From contig JALRKY010000080.1 in the NCBI GenBank assembly GCA_023260985.1, forward strand, positions 25,976-89,975: 64,000 bases of DNA, given 5' to 3'. The position numbers and the translations under genes are program-made. This DNA comes from Altererythrobacter sp. (GTDB lineage: Bacteria > Pseudomonadota > Alphaproteobacteria > Sphingomonadales > Sphingomonadaceae). This document shows positions 27,064-35,275 of the stretch, one piece after another (position 1 is the first letter of the stretch; the number at the start of each line of letters is the position of its first letter). The notes beneath the pieces were generated by a model, which worked only from the letters and a program-made list of their open reading frames with translations, had not been told where the DNA came from and did not search any database.

Positions 27064-27726
27064 TCAGCGATAGAAGATGTGCCGGCTGATAACGGCGCGC
27101 ACCACTTTCTTGTTGCTCCAACTCGGGCGCACATATTTCGCGTGGAAATAGAGCGAATCGCCCGCTTCCGATTCCCACAAACCTTCATGCGCGATGCGGG
27201 CGATTGCCTTGGCGCGCTGCCAGGCTTCCGTACCGGTCTTGATGCGCGGCATTTCACCGTCGCTCACGAAGGAAAACTGCGCGCGCTGGTAAACCACGCC
27301 GCAATAGCTTGGCGGGAAGCGCGGGTTGTCAGCGCGGTTGATCACCACTTGCGCCACAGCCAGCTGGCCGGCGAGCGGTTCGCCGCGCGCTTCGAAATAG
27401 ACCGCGCCGGCAAGGCACTGCATCTGTTCGGAAAGCGCAAGTTCGGTATCGGTGGCGGCAACGAGCTGGCGCAGCGAGCCTGTCTTGGACGGCTGCGCAT
27501 CGCCAGCGTCGGCAGCTTCATCGGTGACGACGGTCGGTTGTACCACTTCCTGAGAGATGAACACGGGGGTGGATGCACTATTCGATCCACCGGCGGTGTT
27601 CCCCGCCTCGATCTGCCCGGGATCAGTCTCCTGGGCAAAAGCGCCGGATGTGTCGGCGCTGGCAAATGTAAGGCCAAACAAAACCGCACCAGCGGCAAGC
27701 CCGAGCCTGTGGCTCCTGCGAATCAT
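27064..27726 (-). CDS. SleB-type cell wall hydrolase
   Basis: A 220-residue secreted hydrolase. A signal peptide (RLGLAAGAVLFGLTFASA) and a low-complexity linker precede a C-terminal Hydrolase_2 domain (residues about 95-220) with the catalytic Glu in AGAVYFEARGEPL, then AQVVINR, YCGVVYQRAQFSFV and SLYFHAKYVRPSW. Members cut peptidoglycan as lytic transglycosylases. A Ser/Thr/Gln-rich stretch of about 60 residues links the two parts. It heads a long minus-strand series running from the putative origin. Confidence 0.88.
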   Translation of the reverse strand: MIRRSHRLGLAAGAVLFGLTFASADTSGAFAQETDPGQIEAGNTAGGSNSASTPVFISQEVVQPTVVTDEAADAGDAQPSKTGSLRQLVAATDTELALSEQMQCLAGAVYFEARGEPLAGQLAVAQVVINRADNPRFPPSYCGVVYQRAQFSFVSDGEMPRIKTGTEAWQRAKAIARIAHEGLWESEAGDSLYFHAKYVRPSWSNKKVVRAVISRHIFYR

Positions 27727-27927
27727 ATATCCATATTTTTAGGCGGTGGACGCGCACAGACGCAGGCTTGGACCGATCGCGCTTTTGCGCGTTTGTTACG
27801 GTCCGATTTATCGGCCTGCCGGCCGCCCCCCGTCTGCGTGCTTGCACCCCAGCCTTATTGCCGAAGGGCGCCGCCTGCGCACCTGGAAGTTAGCGGGCCA
27901 CGTAGAGTCGAGCGGCGAACAGTCAAG

Positions 27928-28263
27928 TCAACGCGGCAAGGATGCGACGAACCGTTCTCCATCAGCGATATCTGCCTCCAAAATCCAGGTGTCGGGGTCC
28001 TGTCGCTTGCGTTTCTCGAGGTATTCGAAAATTTCCTGCAGATTTTCAGGATTTTGCCTCCTTGCAGCAATATAAGGCCGTGAGCCGTCCAGCTGCGGCA
28101 ATCTTTCGAAAAGTACTGCTTGGCCGCCACGATAGATAGTTAAGATGAGGATGGTTCCGGCATCCTTTTCGCCCTTGGCGATAACGCTTGCGAAACCACC
28201 TTGCGATTCGATTGCACGGATCAGACCGGCCACTTCGAGATGTGCTGGAAGCCGCGCATCCAT
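27928..28263 (-). CDS. DUF1491 family protein
   Basis: A 111-residue protein of the DUF1491 family, unknown function. Matching features are the N-terminal RLPAHLEVAGLIRAIESQGG, the DAGTILILTIYRGG strand and the C-terminal TWILEADIADGERFV. No signal peptide or membrane segment. A 201-base spacer with no visible gene separates it from the cell-wall hydrolase. Confidence 0.8.
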   Translation of the reverse strand: MDARLPAHLEVAGLIRAIESQGGFASVIAKGEKDAGTILILTIYRGGQAVLFERLPQLDGSRPYIAARRQNPENLQEIFEYLEKRKRQDPDTWILEADIADGERFVASLPR

Positions 28264-28371
28264 CTGCGCTAGCTATCCTTGCCTGGGCACACCGACATAA
28301 GGGGCCGCGTTCTCACTCGGCAATCCGGCACGTCTCCGGTCACGGGAGCCGCAACCGCTCCGTGCAATCCA

Positions 28372-28833
28372 TCATGCAGCATCGCGGTCGAGATGGTTGC
28401 TCAGCAGCGCAAACATCGCTTCGGCATCCGGCGCTTCGAGCAACGCTTCGCGCTTGGCGTCGTCCCGCACCAGTCGCGAAATCGCCGCCAGCGCATGCAA
28501 ATGCGCCGCACCCGCGTTCTCGGGAGAAAGCAGGCCAAACACCAGATCGACCGCCATACCGTCGGCCGCATCGAAATCGACGGGCGATTCGAGCCGCAAC
28601 AGCACCGTAACCGGGCGATTCACTTCAGAAGACCGGGTGTGCGGTATCGCGACGCCATTGCCGAATCCGGTCGAGCCGAGCTTTTCGCGCACCTCGATCC
28701 CATCAAGCGTTTGCACAGGATCGACCGCATAGGCGCGCCCAAACAGCGCAGCGACCCGTTCCAGAACATCCTGCTTCGATTCAAGCCGAACGGTTGCGAC
28801 CGCGTCGGGAAGCAATTGAAAATTCGCGTTCAT
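28372..28833 (-). CDS. ptsN: PtsN, nitrogen-PTS EIIA protein
   Basis: A 153-residue EIIA-Ntr protein of the regulatory phosphotransferase system. The phospho-accepting His lies in GFGNGVAIPHTRS, and the fold signature LGLLSPENAGAAHLHAL-like stretch (VFGLLSPENAGAAHLHALA) and ISRLVRDD follow. It reports carbon/nitrogen status and K+ balance through protein contacts. ATG at 28833 was chosen over 28869. hpf lies just upstream on the same strand, as in many proteobacteria. Confidence 0.93.
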   Translation of the reverse strand: MNANFQLLPDAVATVRLESKQDVLERVAALFGRAYAVDPVQTLDGIEVREKLGSTGFGNGVAIPHTRSSEVNRPVTVLLRLESPVDFDAADGMAVDLVFGLLSPENAGAAHLHALAAISRLVRDDAKREALLEAPDAEAMFALLSNHLDRDAA

Positions 28834-28938
28834 GTCAGCTTGCAATACATCCAATGACAATACCGGCAACTGTTGGCGATATGGCCGCCGCCCTTTGTAA
28901 GCGCCATGCCTTCAGCAACATTAAAGAGCCGTCGAGCT

Positions 28939-28960
28939 TGCCGCATTCTATCCTGCGGCA
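28939..28960 (-). terminator. Hairpin after hpf
   Basis: TGCCGCA (28939-28945) and TGCGGCA (28954-28960) form a perfect 7-base stem with an 8-base loop, 7 bases past the hpf stop. No T-run follows, so it is a weak terminator or an mRNA-end hairpin. Confidence 0.35.
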
Positions 28961-28966
28961 CTTGAT

Positions 28967-29551
28967 TTAGCGAGGCTCAACCCAGCCGATCGACCCATCG
29001 GAGCGGCGATAGACCATATTATTCCTGCCGGTGCCAGCATTTTTGAAAAACAGCGCATTCGTATTGCGCAGATCGAGCATCATCACAGCGTCGGCCACGC
29101 TGGCTTCGGGGATATCTACGCTGGTTTCAGCGATGATCGGCGGTGCATCGCTGGTGACTTCATCTTCCGCCTCATCGCTTGCAAAGATGGTGTAAGCCGC
29201 TTCTTCGAATGCGTAGGCGGCTTCCTCTTGGCGCTGGGCGTGCGCAGCCTGCTCGTGCCTGTCGGTCAGGCGCCGTTTGTAGCGGCGCAGCTGCTTGTCG
29301 ATCTTTTCCGCGGCTCCATCGAGCGCCAAATGGGCATCTTGCGCTTCGGCATGTGCCTTGAGGATCAATCCCTGCATGACATGCGTCACTATGTCGCATT
29401 TGAACATGCCTGCCGGCGCCTTGCCGAAAGTGACATGCGAGGACAGCGCACGATCGAAATATTTGTCGACCATCCCGCCAAGGCGTTCCGCCACATGGTC
29501 CTGAAGGGCGGCGCCCGTTTCGATCTGATGACCCGAAACCCGAATATCCAT
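28967..29551 (-). CDS. hpf: Ribosome hibernation-promoting factor, long form
   Basis: A 194-residue long-type HPF that stabilises idle ribosomes. The N-terminal S30AE domain (residues 1-110) begins MDIRVSGHQIETG and has helices with AAEKIDKQLRRYKRRLTDRH. An acidic linker leads to the C-terminal dimerisation domain (VADAVMMLDLRNTNALFFKN and RSDGSIGWVEPR). The open frame extends 390 bases upstream over dnaQ, but ATG at 29551 is the true start. It is followed by ptsN. Confidence 0.95.
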   Translation of the reverse strand: MDIRVSGHQIETGAALQDHVAERLGGMVDKYFDRALSSHVTFGKAPAGMFKCDIVTHVMQGLILKAHAEAQDAHLALDGAAEKIDKQLRRYKRRLTDRHEQAAHAQRQEEAAYAFEEAAYTIFASDEAEDEVTSDAPPIIAETSVDIPEASVADAVMMLDLRNTNALFFKNAGTGRNNMVYRRSDGSIGWVEPR

Positions 29552-29603
29552 GATGGCCCAATCTCCTTTCTGTTCTTTCGAGGCCGCACCGGCCCCGAAA
29601 ATT

Positions 29604-30296
29604 TCAGTTCGACCAGAGTGGGGAGTCGATCTGGTCGACAAATGCCTTGTGCCGCGCCAGTTCCTCATCGGTCGGCGCATGTGGCCGTGGTTCACGGAGG
29701 GGTCGCATTGCAGCGGTAGCTGCAACGGAGTGAGAAATTTCAACCTCGACCAGAGCGGTTTCCGCCGCGAGCTCGAGCCCGATCTGGCGACCACCAGTGA
29801 GTTCGACATAGACCTGCGCCAACAGCTCTGCGTCGAGGAGCGCGCCATGCTTAACGCGGTGGCTGCGATCGATCCCGTAACGGGTGCACAGTGCATCGAG
29901 CGAAACCTTCGCGCCGGGATGACGTTTGCGCGCGATCGCAACGGTGTCGATCATCCGGTCGTTGTTGACCCGAGCCATGCCGATCCGCTCAAGCTCGGAA
30001 TTGAGGAAGCCGAAGTCGAACCCGGCGTTGTGCGCCACCAGCGGCGCATCGCCGAGGAACTCCATCAGTTCTTCGGCGCGCTCGGCAAAGCGGAGCTTAT
30101 CCGAAAGGAACGAGATTGACAGGCCGTGGACGGCTTCTGCCGCAGCGGGCATGTCTCGTTCCGGGTTGAAATAGGCATGGAAGCTGGCGCCGCTTGGCAC
30201 CCGGTTGATCATTTCGATGCATCCGATTTCTACCATCCGGTCGCCCGAAGCTGGGTCGAGGCCGGTGGTTTCGGTGTCGAAAACGATTTCCCGCAT
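29604..30296 (-). CDS. dnaQ: DNA polymerase III epsilon subunit (proofreading exonuclease)
   Basis: The 3'-5' exonuclease of replicative polymerase, 230 residues. DEDDh motifs are complete: FDTETTGLDP (Exo I), HNAGFDFGFLN (Exo II) and HGALLDAELLAQVY with the catalytic His and Asp (Exo III). The C-terminus (RPHAPTDEELARHKAFVDQI) is the alpha-subunit binding tail. ATG at 30296 gives the usual N-terminus. It lies 61 bases after coaE on the minus strand and is a classical neighbour of the alphaproteobacterial origin. Confidence 0.96.
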   Translation of the reverse strand: MREIVFDTETTGLDPASGDRMVEIGCIEMINRVPSGASFHAYFNPERDMPAAAEAVHGLSISFLSDKLRFAERAEELMEFLGDAPLVAHNAGFDFGFLNSELERIGMARVNNDRMIDTVAIARKRHPGAKVSLDALCTRYGIDRSHRVKHGALLDAELLAQVYVELTGGRQIGLELAAETALVEVEISHSVAATAAMRPLREPRPHAPTDEELARHKAFVDQIDSPLWSN

Positions 30297-30357
30297 CGAT
30301 TTCAATATCGGACTCGGTTTGGCATTTGGCAAGCAATTCTGCGCGGCAAAATGCCGT

Positions 30358-30954
30358 CTATTCTCCGGCCGAAAGTCGCTCGATCAATGCGACCACTTCG
30401 GCTTCGGTTTCCGCATGCGACACGTCGGTGTTGATCACATGGTCTGCCTTCGCGCGCTTTTCCGCATCGGGCACCTGGAGATCGAGCATGTGGGCGAATT
30501 TCTCGGGCGTCATACCGGGCCGAGCGAGCACTCGCTGGCGCTGGGCATCGGTCGGGGCCGAGACGACGACCACCGTATCGACCTGTTTTTCTCCGCCCTT
30601 CTCGAACAACAACGGGATATCGAACACCACGATCGGCGCGCCACCATGTTCGATCATGAAATCGGCGCGACGCGCCGCAACTGCGGGATGGACGATTGAT
30701 TCGAGCCGGGCGAGAGCTTGCTTGTCGCCAAACACCTGCGCGCCAAGCGCCTCGCGCTTGACCCCTTCAGGCCCGGTCGAGCCAGGGAAGGCCGCTTCTA
30801 TCGCAGGAAGCAACTCAGCACCGGGGCGTTGCATCCGGCGCACTTCGGCATCGGCGTCGAACACGGGAACGCCGTGGCGGATGAACATTTCCGCGACGGT
30901 CGACTTGCCCATGCCGATCGATCCGGTGAGGCCAACAATGAGCGGTCGGGTCAT
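30358..30954 (-). CDS. coaE: Dephospho-CoA kinase
   Basis: Last step of CoA synthesis, 198 residues. The P-loop GLTGSIGMGKSTVAEMF and the substrate region VFDADAEVRR, then VVFDIPLLFEKGGE and the LID segment ARPGMTPEKFAHMLDLQVPD are present. ATG at 30954 overlaps the aroE stop. Gene order aroE-coaE-dnaQ is the usual origin-proximal arrangement in the class. Confidence 0.95.
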   Translation of the reverse strand: MTRPLIVGLTGSIGMGKSTVAEMFIRHGVPVFDADAEVRRMQRPGAELLPAIEAAFPGSTGPEGVKREALGAQVFGDKQALARLESIVHPAVAARRADFMIEHGGAPIVVFDIPLLFEKGGEKQVDTVVVVSAPTDAQRQRVLARPGMTPEKFAHMLDLQVPDAEKRAKADHVINTDVSHAETEAEVVALIERLSAGE

Positions 30955-31805
30955 CAGGTGAGCATCTCCCTCAGTTCGTCATCGTGCCGGCGCGGCGGCG
31001 CTTCCCCGAAGAAGCGCTCGAACGCGAGCGCCGCCTGCCCGATAAGCATATTAAGCCCATCGAGTGTGCGGTGCCTGGCGGTGCAAGCCACCTTGAGGAA
31101 GACAGTATCAACCGGATCAGTCACGATGTCATAGGCGATCGCGCCCGGAGGCGCGTGGCTCCAGTCGAAGGCAAGTGGTGGCTGGCCGCGCATGCCCAGC
31201 GGCAAGGCATTGACCACCAGGTCGAGGCAGCCCTCACGGTCATCAAAGGGAAAATCGGTTGGATCAGCAAAGTGCGCGAGCTCGATTGCATGGTGCTCGC
31301 CTTTGGGGGTAAGTTCATCGAGCATGGCGCGCGCCTTGGCTGGATCGCGCGCGGCGAGCACCAATGTGAAACCCTCGTCAGCAAGCGCCGCAACAATCGC
31401 GCGCGCTGCGCCGCCTGTACCGAGCACCCGCGCCATACGAAACAGGTGCCGCTGGCTCAGCTCGTAGTGCAGCGGCTCGAGGAAACCACCCGCGTCGGTA
31501 TTATAGCCGACCAGCTGCTCACCCTCGCGAACGATCGTGTTGACCGCGCCGATACGCGCCGCCAGCGGATCGAGCCGGTCGAGCAGCGTGATCACCGCCT
31601 GCTTGTGTGGCATGGTGACATTGCAACCGCGCCAGTCGGGATCCGCGCGACGGTTATCAAGGTAATCTGCCAGTTGCCCCATAGTGACATGCACGGCCCG
31701 GTAAGCGGCATTGAGGCCCAAATGAGCAATCCAGAAACCATGGATCGCGGGGCTTTTTGATTGGGTGATAGGATCGCCTATAACTTCGGCGTAGGGAAGG
31801 CTCAC
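30954..31805 (-). CDS. aroE: Shikimate dehydrogenase
   Basis: NADPH-dependent reduction of dehydroshikimate, 283 residues. The substrate-binding part has GDPITQSKSPAIHGFWIAHLG, then NVTMPHKQAV (catalytic Lys), NTIVREGEQLVGYNTDAGGF, and the cofactor part RVLGTGGAARAIVAAL. The stop overlaps coaE and the start overlaps maf, so the four-gene set maf-aroE-coaE is one transcript. Confidence 0.95.
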   Translation of the reverse strand: MSLPYAEVIGDPITQSKSPAIHGFWIAHLGLNAAYRAVHVTMGQLADYLDNRRADPDWRGCNVTMPHKQAVITLLDRLDPLAARIGAVNTIVREGEQLVGYNTDAGGFLEPLHYELSQRHLFRMARVLGTGGAARAIVAALADEGFTLVLAARDPAKARAMLDELTPKGEHHAIELAHFADPTDFPFDDREGCLDLVVNALPLGMRGQPPLAFDWSHAPPGAIAYDIVTDPVDTVFLKVACTARHRTLDGLNMLIGQAALAFERFFGEAPPRRHDDELREMLT

Positions 31806-32386
31806 GATTCCAACTCCCCTAGCTCGCGCAGAGCTGTGAGCACGCCGAGCAGCGGCATGCCGAGCACGGTGAAGTGGTCACCTTCGATCGCGTCGAACAA
31901 TTGCACACCCAGCCCTTCGATACGGAACACGCCAACGCAGTGGCTGACTTTGGGCCATTCGGCGTCGAGATATCGCTCGATGAATCCGTCGCTCAGTTCG
32001 CGCACATGCAGCCGTGCAAGCGAAGCCTCGCTCCATTCGCAAGTATCGTCGCGCACCAATGCCGCGGCGCTATGCAGTTCCATCACCTTGCCCGAAAAGA
32101 AATGCAGGTGCTCTGCCGCCCGCGCGCGGCTTTCAGGCTTGTCGAAACGCCGCCCGCCACACATCACCAGGCTGTCGCTGCCGATTACCAACCGCCCAGG
32201 ATGCGTGCTTGCCACTGCTTGTGCCTTTGCGACACTCAACGCTTCGGCGATCTCGCCTGGAGCGCACTCCACCAACCCAGCTTCCAACACTCGCTCATCG
32301 AGTGATGCAGGGATCGCTTCATGTGCAATACCTGCTACATCGAGCATGGCGCGACGCGACGCGCTCTTCGAAGCGAGCAAGATCAT
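31802..32386 (-). CDS. maf: Maf-family nucleotide pyrophosphatase
   Basis: A 194-residue Maf/YhdE-type house-cleaning phosphatase that hydrolyses modified or canonical nucleotides and is linked to septum control. MILLASKSASRRAML, the later IGSDSLVMCGGRRFDKP and ARAAEHLHFFSGK strings define the family. Its stop overlaps the aroE start, and its start overlaps the end of the PPSR gene. Confidence 0.92.
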   Translation of the reverse strand: MILLASKSASRRAMLDVAGIAHEAIPASLDERVLEAGLVECAPGEIAEALSVAKAQAVASTHPGRLVIGSDSLVMCGGRRFDKPESRARAAEHLHFFSGKVMELHSAAALVRDDTCEWSEASLARLHVRELSDGFIERYLDAEWPKVSHCVGVFRIEGLGVQLFDAIEGDHFTVLGMPLLGVLTALRELGELES

Positions 32387-33231
32387 ATTGCGCCTTCACC
32401 CTCTTTGTCGCCAGGTCTCGGCCTATCGGTGCGCTCCTGCATGAAGCGGATCACTGCGGCAGCGGTTTCCTCGATCGATCGGCGCGTTACGTCGATCACT
32501 GGCCAACCATTATCGGCAAACATGCGGCGCGCAAACTGCACTTCCTCGCGCACTTTTTCGCCATCGACATAGGAAGTCTCGGTGCCTTCATTGAGCGACA
32601 ACAGCCGGTTGCGCCGCACCTGCACCAGCCGTTCGGGGGCGGTGGTAAGCCCCACCACGAGTGGGCGACGGAGCCCGAACAGCGTTGGTGGTGGTGGAGA
32701 TTCCATTACCAACGGGATATTCGCAACCTTGTATCCGCGATTGGCGAGATAGATGCTGGTCGGCGTCTTCGAACTGCGCGATACGCCAGCGAGTACGATA
32801 TCCGCCTCTTCCCAATCTTCCCATCCTACGCCGTCATCATGCGCGATAGTATAATGAATTGCTTCGACTCTGCGGAAATAGGCCTCGTCCATCAGGTGCT
32901 GGCGGCCGGGCCTACCATGCGCTTCCTCGCCGAGCTGGACTTCGAGCGCCGCCGTGACCGCATCGAGCACCGGTACAGCGGGTAGGCCAAGCTGGCGGCA
33001 ATGCTCCTCCAGCCTTGCGCGGGTTTCCGGATTCACGAGCGTGAACAGAACTAGGCCAGGGCTGTTTGTGAGTGACGGCACGATCCGGTCGAGATGTTGG
33101 CGTGAACGCACCATCGGCCAGAAATGGCGCACGACGTCTGGATTGTCGAATTGCGCGAGCGCCGCCTTGGCGATCATCTCGAGCGTTTCTCCGGTCGAGT
33201 CCGAAACGAGGTGGAGGTGCATGCGTTGCAT
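32383..33231 (-). CDS. Pyruvate, phosphate dikinase regulatory protein (PPSR/PDRP)
   Basis: A DUF299 kinase-pyrophosphorylase of about 282 residues that switches PPDK or PEP synthetase on and off. LHLVSDSTGETLEMIAKAAL at the N-terminus, the P-loop-like LAGVSRSSKTPTSIYLANRG and a C-terminal VIDVTRRSIEETAAAVI are diagnostic. The start is ATG 33231 or 33222; longer versions run into the putative origin. It is the last minus-strand gene before the divergent gap, and PPSR beside hemE is the expected neighbour of oriC in this class. Confidence 0.92.
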   Translation of the reverse strand: MQRMHLHLVSDSTGETLEMIAKAALAQFDNPDVVRHFWPMVRSRQHLDRIVPSLTNSPGLVLFTLVNPETRARLEEHCRQLGLPAVPVLDAVTAALEVQLGEEAHGRPGRQHLMDEAYFRRVEAIHYTIAHDDGVGWEDWEEADIVLAGVSRSSKTPTSIYLANRGYKVANIPLVMESPPPPTLFGLRRPLVVGLTTAPERLVQVRRNRLLSLNEGTETSYVDGEKVREEVQFARRMFADNGWPVIDVTRRSIEETAAAVIRFMQERTDRPRPGDKEGEGAI

Positions 33232-33562
33232 TGCGTGGTAGTTGCATCCTTGCTGGGAATGCCTGTGGAGAATGCAAGGCATAAACCACGGGAGAGGCCT
33301 GCCGACAAGTTTGGGGAGAGATTCCATGCCCGCTATCAGCTTTATCGCCAGTGAGTTTGTAGACATCGAGCGTCGCTATCAACAGGCTGGGGATAGCGCG
33401 AATAAGTTTGACTCGACCTAGGTAATCCCACGATTCGCAAGCCGGACGGTACTTTGCTCCGCGGGAAAAATCGGGCAGGAGCCACTTGTCCCCGAAATCC
33501 ACAAGGCCAACAGACTCCTAAATCCTTTTATAAATATAATTATATTGATTGGATAAGACATC
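33232..33562. other. Probable chromosomal replication origin (oriC)
   Basis: A 331-base gap where transcription diverges between PPSR and hemE. One 8/9 DnaA-like box (TGTGGAGAA, 33264-33272) and five 7/9 boxes (33342-33350, 33376-33384, 33388-33396, 33495-33503, 33548-33556) are seen, two of them an inverted pair. A 32-base stretch (33519-33550) is 29/32 A+T in a GC-rich genome and contains a 14-base palindrome (33533-33546), fitting an unwinding element. hemE beside oriC is the established arrangement in Caulobacter and Rickettsia. Replication activity itself is inferred. Confidence 0.65.
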
Positions 33563-34582
33563 ATGCCCGGCTTGCTTCTCGACACTTTGCGCGGTCAAAA
33601 GGGTGATCGGGTACCCATATGGCTGATGCGCCAGGCAGGGCGTTACCTTTCAGAATATCGCGCATTGCGTGCCGAAAAGGGCGGATTCCTCGAACTCGTC
33701 TACGATAGCGAAGCCGCGGCGGAGATCACGATCCAACCATTGCGCCGGTTCGGCTTCGACGGGGCGATCCTGTTCTCGGATATCCTGATCGTGCCGCATG
33801 CGATGGGACAGGGGCTCGAATTCCTCGCGGGCGAAGGCCCCAAGCTGTCGCCACCGCTACTAGACGCGCGATTGGAGGATTTCACCGCGCAACCCGAACG
33901 GTTCGAAGCGATCTATGAAACCGTGCGGCTGTGCCGGGCGCAGCTCGGCGAAAGCGTGACCATGCTCGGTTTCGCGGGCAGCCCCTGGACCGTCGCGACC
34001 TATATGGTGGCGGGCGAAGGCAGCCGCGACCAACATGACACGCGCGAGTTGGCCTATGTCGATCCGGCGCGGTTCGAGGAAATTATCGGCGCCATCGTCG
34101 ACGTGTCGATAACTTATCTGCGCGGGCAGATCGATGCTGGGGCCGAAGCAGTGCAATTGTTCGACAGTTGGGCCGGCAGTCTCGCACCAGACCAATTCGA
34201 CCGCTGGGTGATTGCGCCCAATGCCGCGATCACCGCCGCGCTCAAGCAATCTCATCCGGGTACGCCGGTGATCGGCTTTCCCAAGGGCGCGGGAGCCAAG
34301 CTTGCTGCCTATGCCAATGAGACCGGGGTTGACGCAGTGGGATTGGATGAGACGGTCGATCCCGAACGGGCGGATCGCGAATTGCCCAAGGGCATGCCGG
34401 TGCAAGGTAATCTTGATCCACTGCTGCTGATGGCGGGCGGTGCGCCCCTGGTCGATCGCGCGCGCTTCATCCTCAGGACTTTCGCCGATCGCCCGCATGT
34501 GTTCAATCTGGGCCACGGGATCGGACAGTTCACGCCGATCAAGCATGTCGACCAGCTCGTTGCGGCCGTGCGCGGACAGTGA
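33563..34582 (+). CDS. hemE: Uroporphyrinogen decarboxylase
   Basis: Decarboxylates uroporphyrinogen III to coproporphyrinogen III in heme synthesis, cytoplasmic, 339 residues. The N-terminal PIWLMRQAGRYL, then FSDILIVPHAMGQ (catalytic Asp), FAGSPWTVATYMV, LFDSWAGSL and the C-terminal FNLGHGIGQFTP are complete. ATG at 33563 follows the AT-rich region, whose promoter presumably also serves the gene. hemJ follows 52 bases later. Confidence 0.97.
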   Translation: MPGLLLDTLRGQKGDRVPIWLMRQAGRYLSEYRALRAEKGGFLELVYDSEAAAEITIQPLRRFGFDGAILFSDILIVPHAMGQGLEFLAGEGPKLSPPLLDARLEDFTAQPERFEAIYETVRLCRAQLGESVTMLGFAGSPWTVATYMVAGEGSRDQHDTRELAYVDPARFEEIIGAIVDVSITYLRGQIDAGAEAVQLFDSWAGSLAPDQFDRWVIAPNAAITAALKQSHPGTPVIGFPKGAGAKLAAYANETGVDAVGLDETVDPERADRELPKGMPVQGNLDPLLLMAGGAPLVDRARFILRTFADRPHVFNLGHGIGQFTPIKHVDQLVAAVRGQ

Positions 34583-34634
34583 TGATTGTGGCGGGGGATG
34601 ACGCGGTGGTGAACTGCGCCTACATAAGCGAGCG

Positions 34635-35090
34635 ATGCAGGACGTCATCGCCATGACCTATCTTTGGCTCAAGGCTGGCCACATCATTTTCGTGGTCTTC
34701 TGGATGGCGGGCCTTTTCATGCTCCCGCGGCAACTTATCTATGTCCACCCGGCGCAACCCGGTTCGGAAGAGGAAGTACTATGGGTTCACCGCATGGGCC
34801 TGTTGCGCAAGGTCATCCTCACGCCGAGCTTGGTGGTGGTGTGGGTGCTTGGCCTGCTCATGGCGGCCGAATTAGGCCTGTTTGCGGCCGCGCCGGGATT
34901 GGGCTGGCTTCATGCCAAGCTGCTCTTCGTGCTGCTGCTCACTGGCTATCACGGCTTCATGGTCGCGCAATCGAAGAAGGTTGCCGCCGGAGAGCGGCCG
35001 CTCAGCGAAAAACAACTGCGCATGCTGGGCGAAGCGCCCGGCCTGCTGCTGGCGATTATCGTGGTGCTGGCGGTGCTCCGCCCTTTCTGA
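34635..35090 (+). CDS. hemJ: HemJ-like protoporphyrinogen oxidase
   Basis: A 151-residue inner-membrane protein with four predicted helices, HemJ (YggM-type) family, which oxidises protoporphyrinogen IX in many bacteria lacking HemG. Family signs are the first helix YLWLKAGHIIFVVFWMAGLF with its His, the LPRQLIYVH turn, HAKLLFVLLLTGYHGFM and the RMLGEAPGLLL C-terminal segment. Being next to hemE supports a heme role. Starts at 34635 or at ATG 34653, which has a better spaced AGGA. Confidence 0.82.
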   Translation: MQDVIAMTYLWLKAGHIIFVVFWMAGLFMLPRQLIYVHPAQPGSEEEVLWVHRMGLLRKVILTPSLVVVWVLGLLMAAELGLFAAAPGLGWLHAKLLFVLLLTGYHGFMVAQSKKVAAGERPLSEKQLRMLGEAPGLLLAIIVVLAVLRPF

Positions 35091-35275
35091 ACCATTTGCT
35101 CGGCGAACAATCGGCGATTGACGGCGGTTTCCGCGGGTCGTATTTTGAAATCCTCTAACCGGCATGAGGCTTCGCATTCGGTGAAGCCAAGGTCTGCTTT
35201 CTCCAAGCCCATATGCCTCACTCAAAAGACGAGGCGACGACCTGTAGGCCAATCCAGAGACGGACATATATTGCA

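Noticed and set aside
27727-27927. Small gene between the cell-wall hydrolase and DUF1491
   Set aside because: Open frames here lack a ribosome site and any family match.
29552-29941. N-terminal extension of the hpf frame
   Set aside because: Runs antisense-free over the end of dnaQ in another frame on the same strand; MDIRVSGHQ is the family start.
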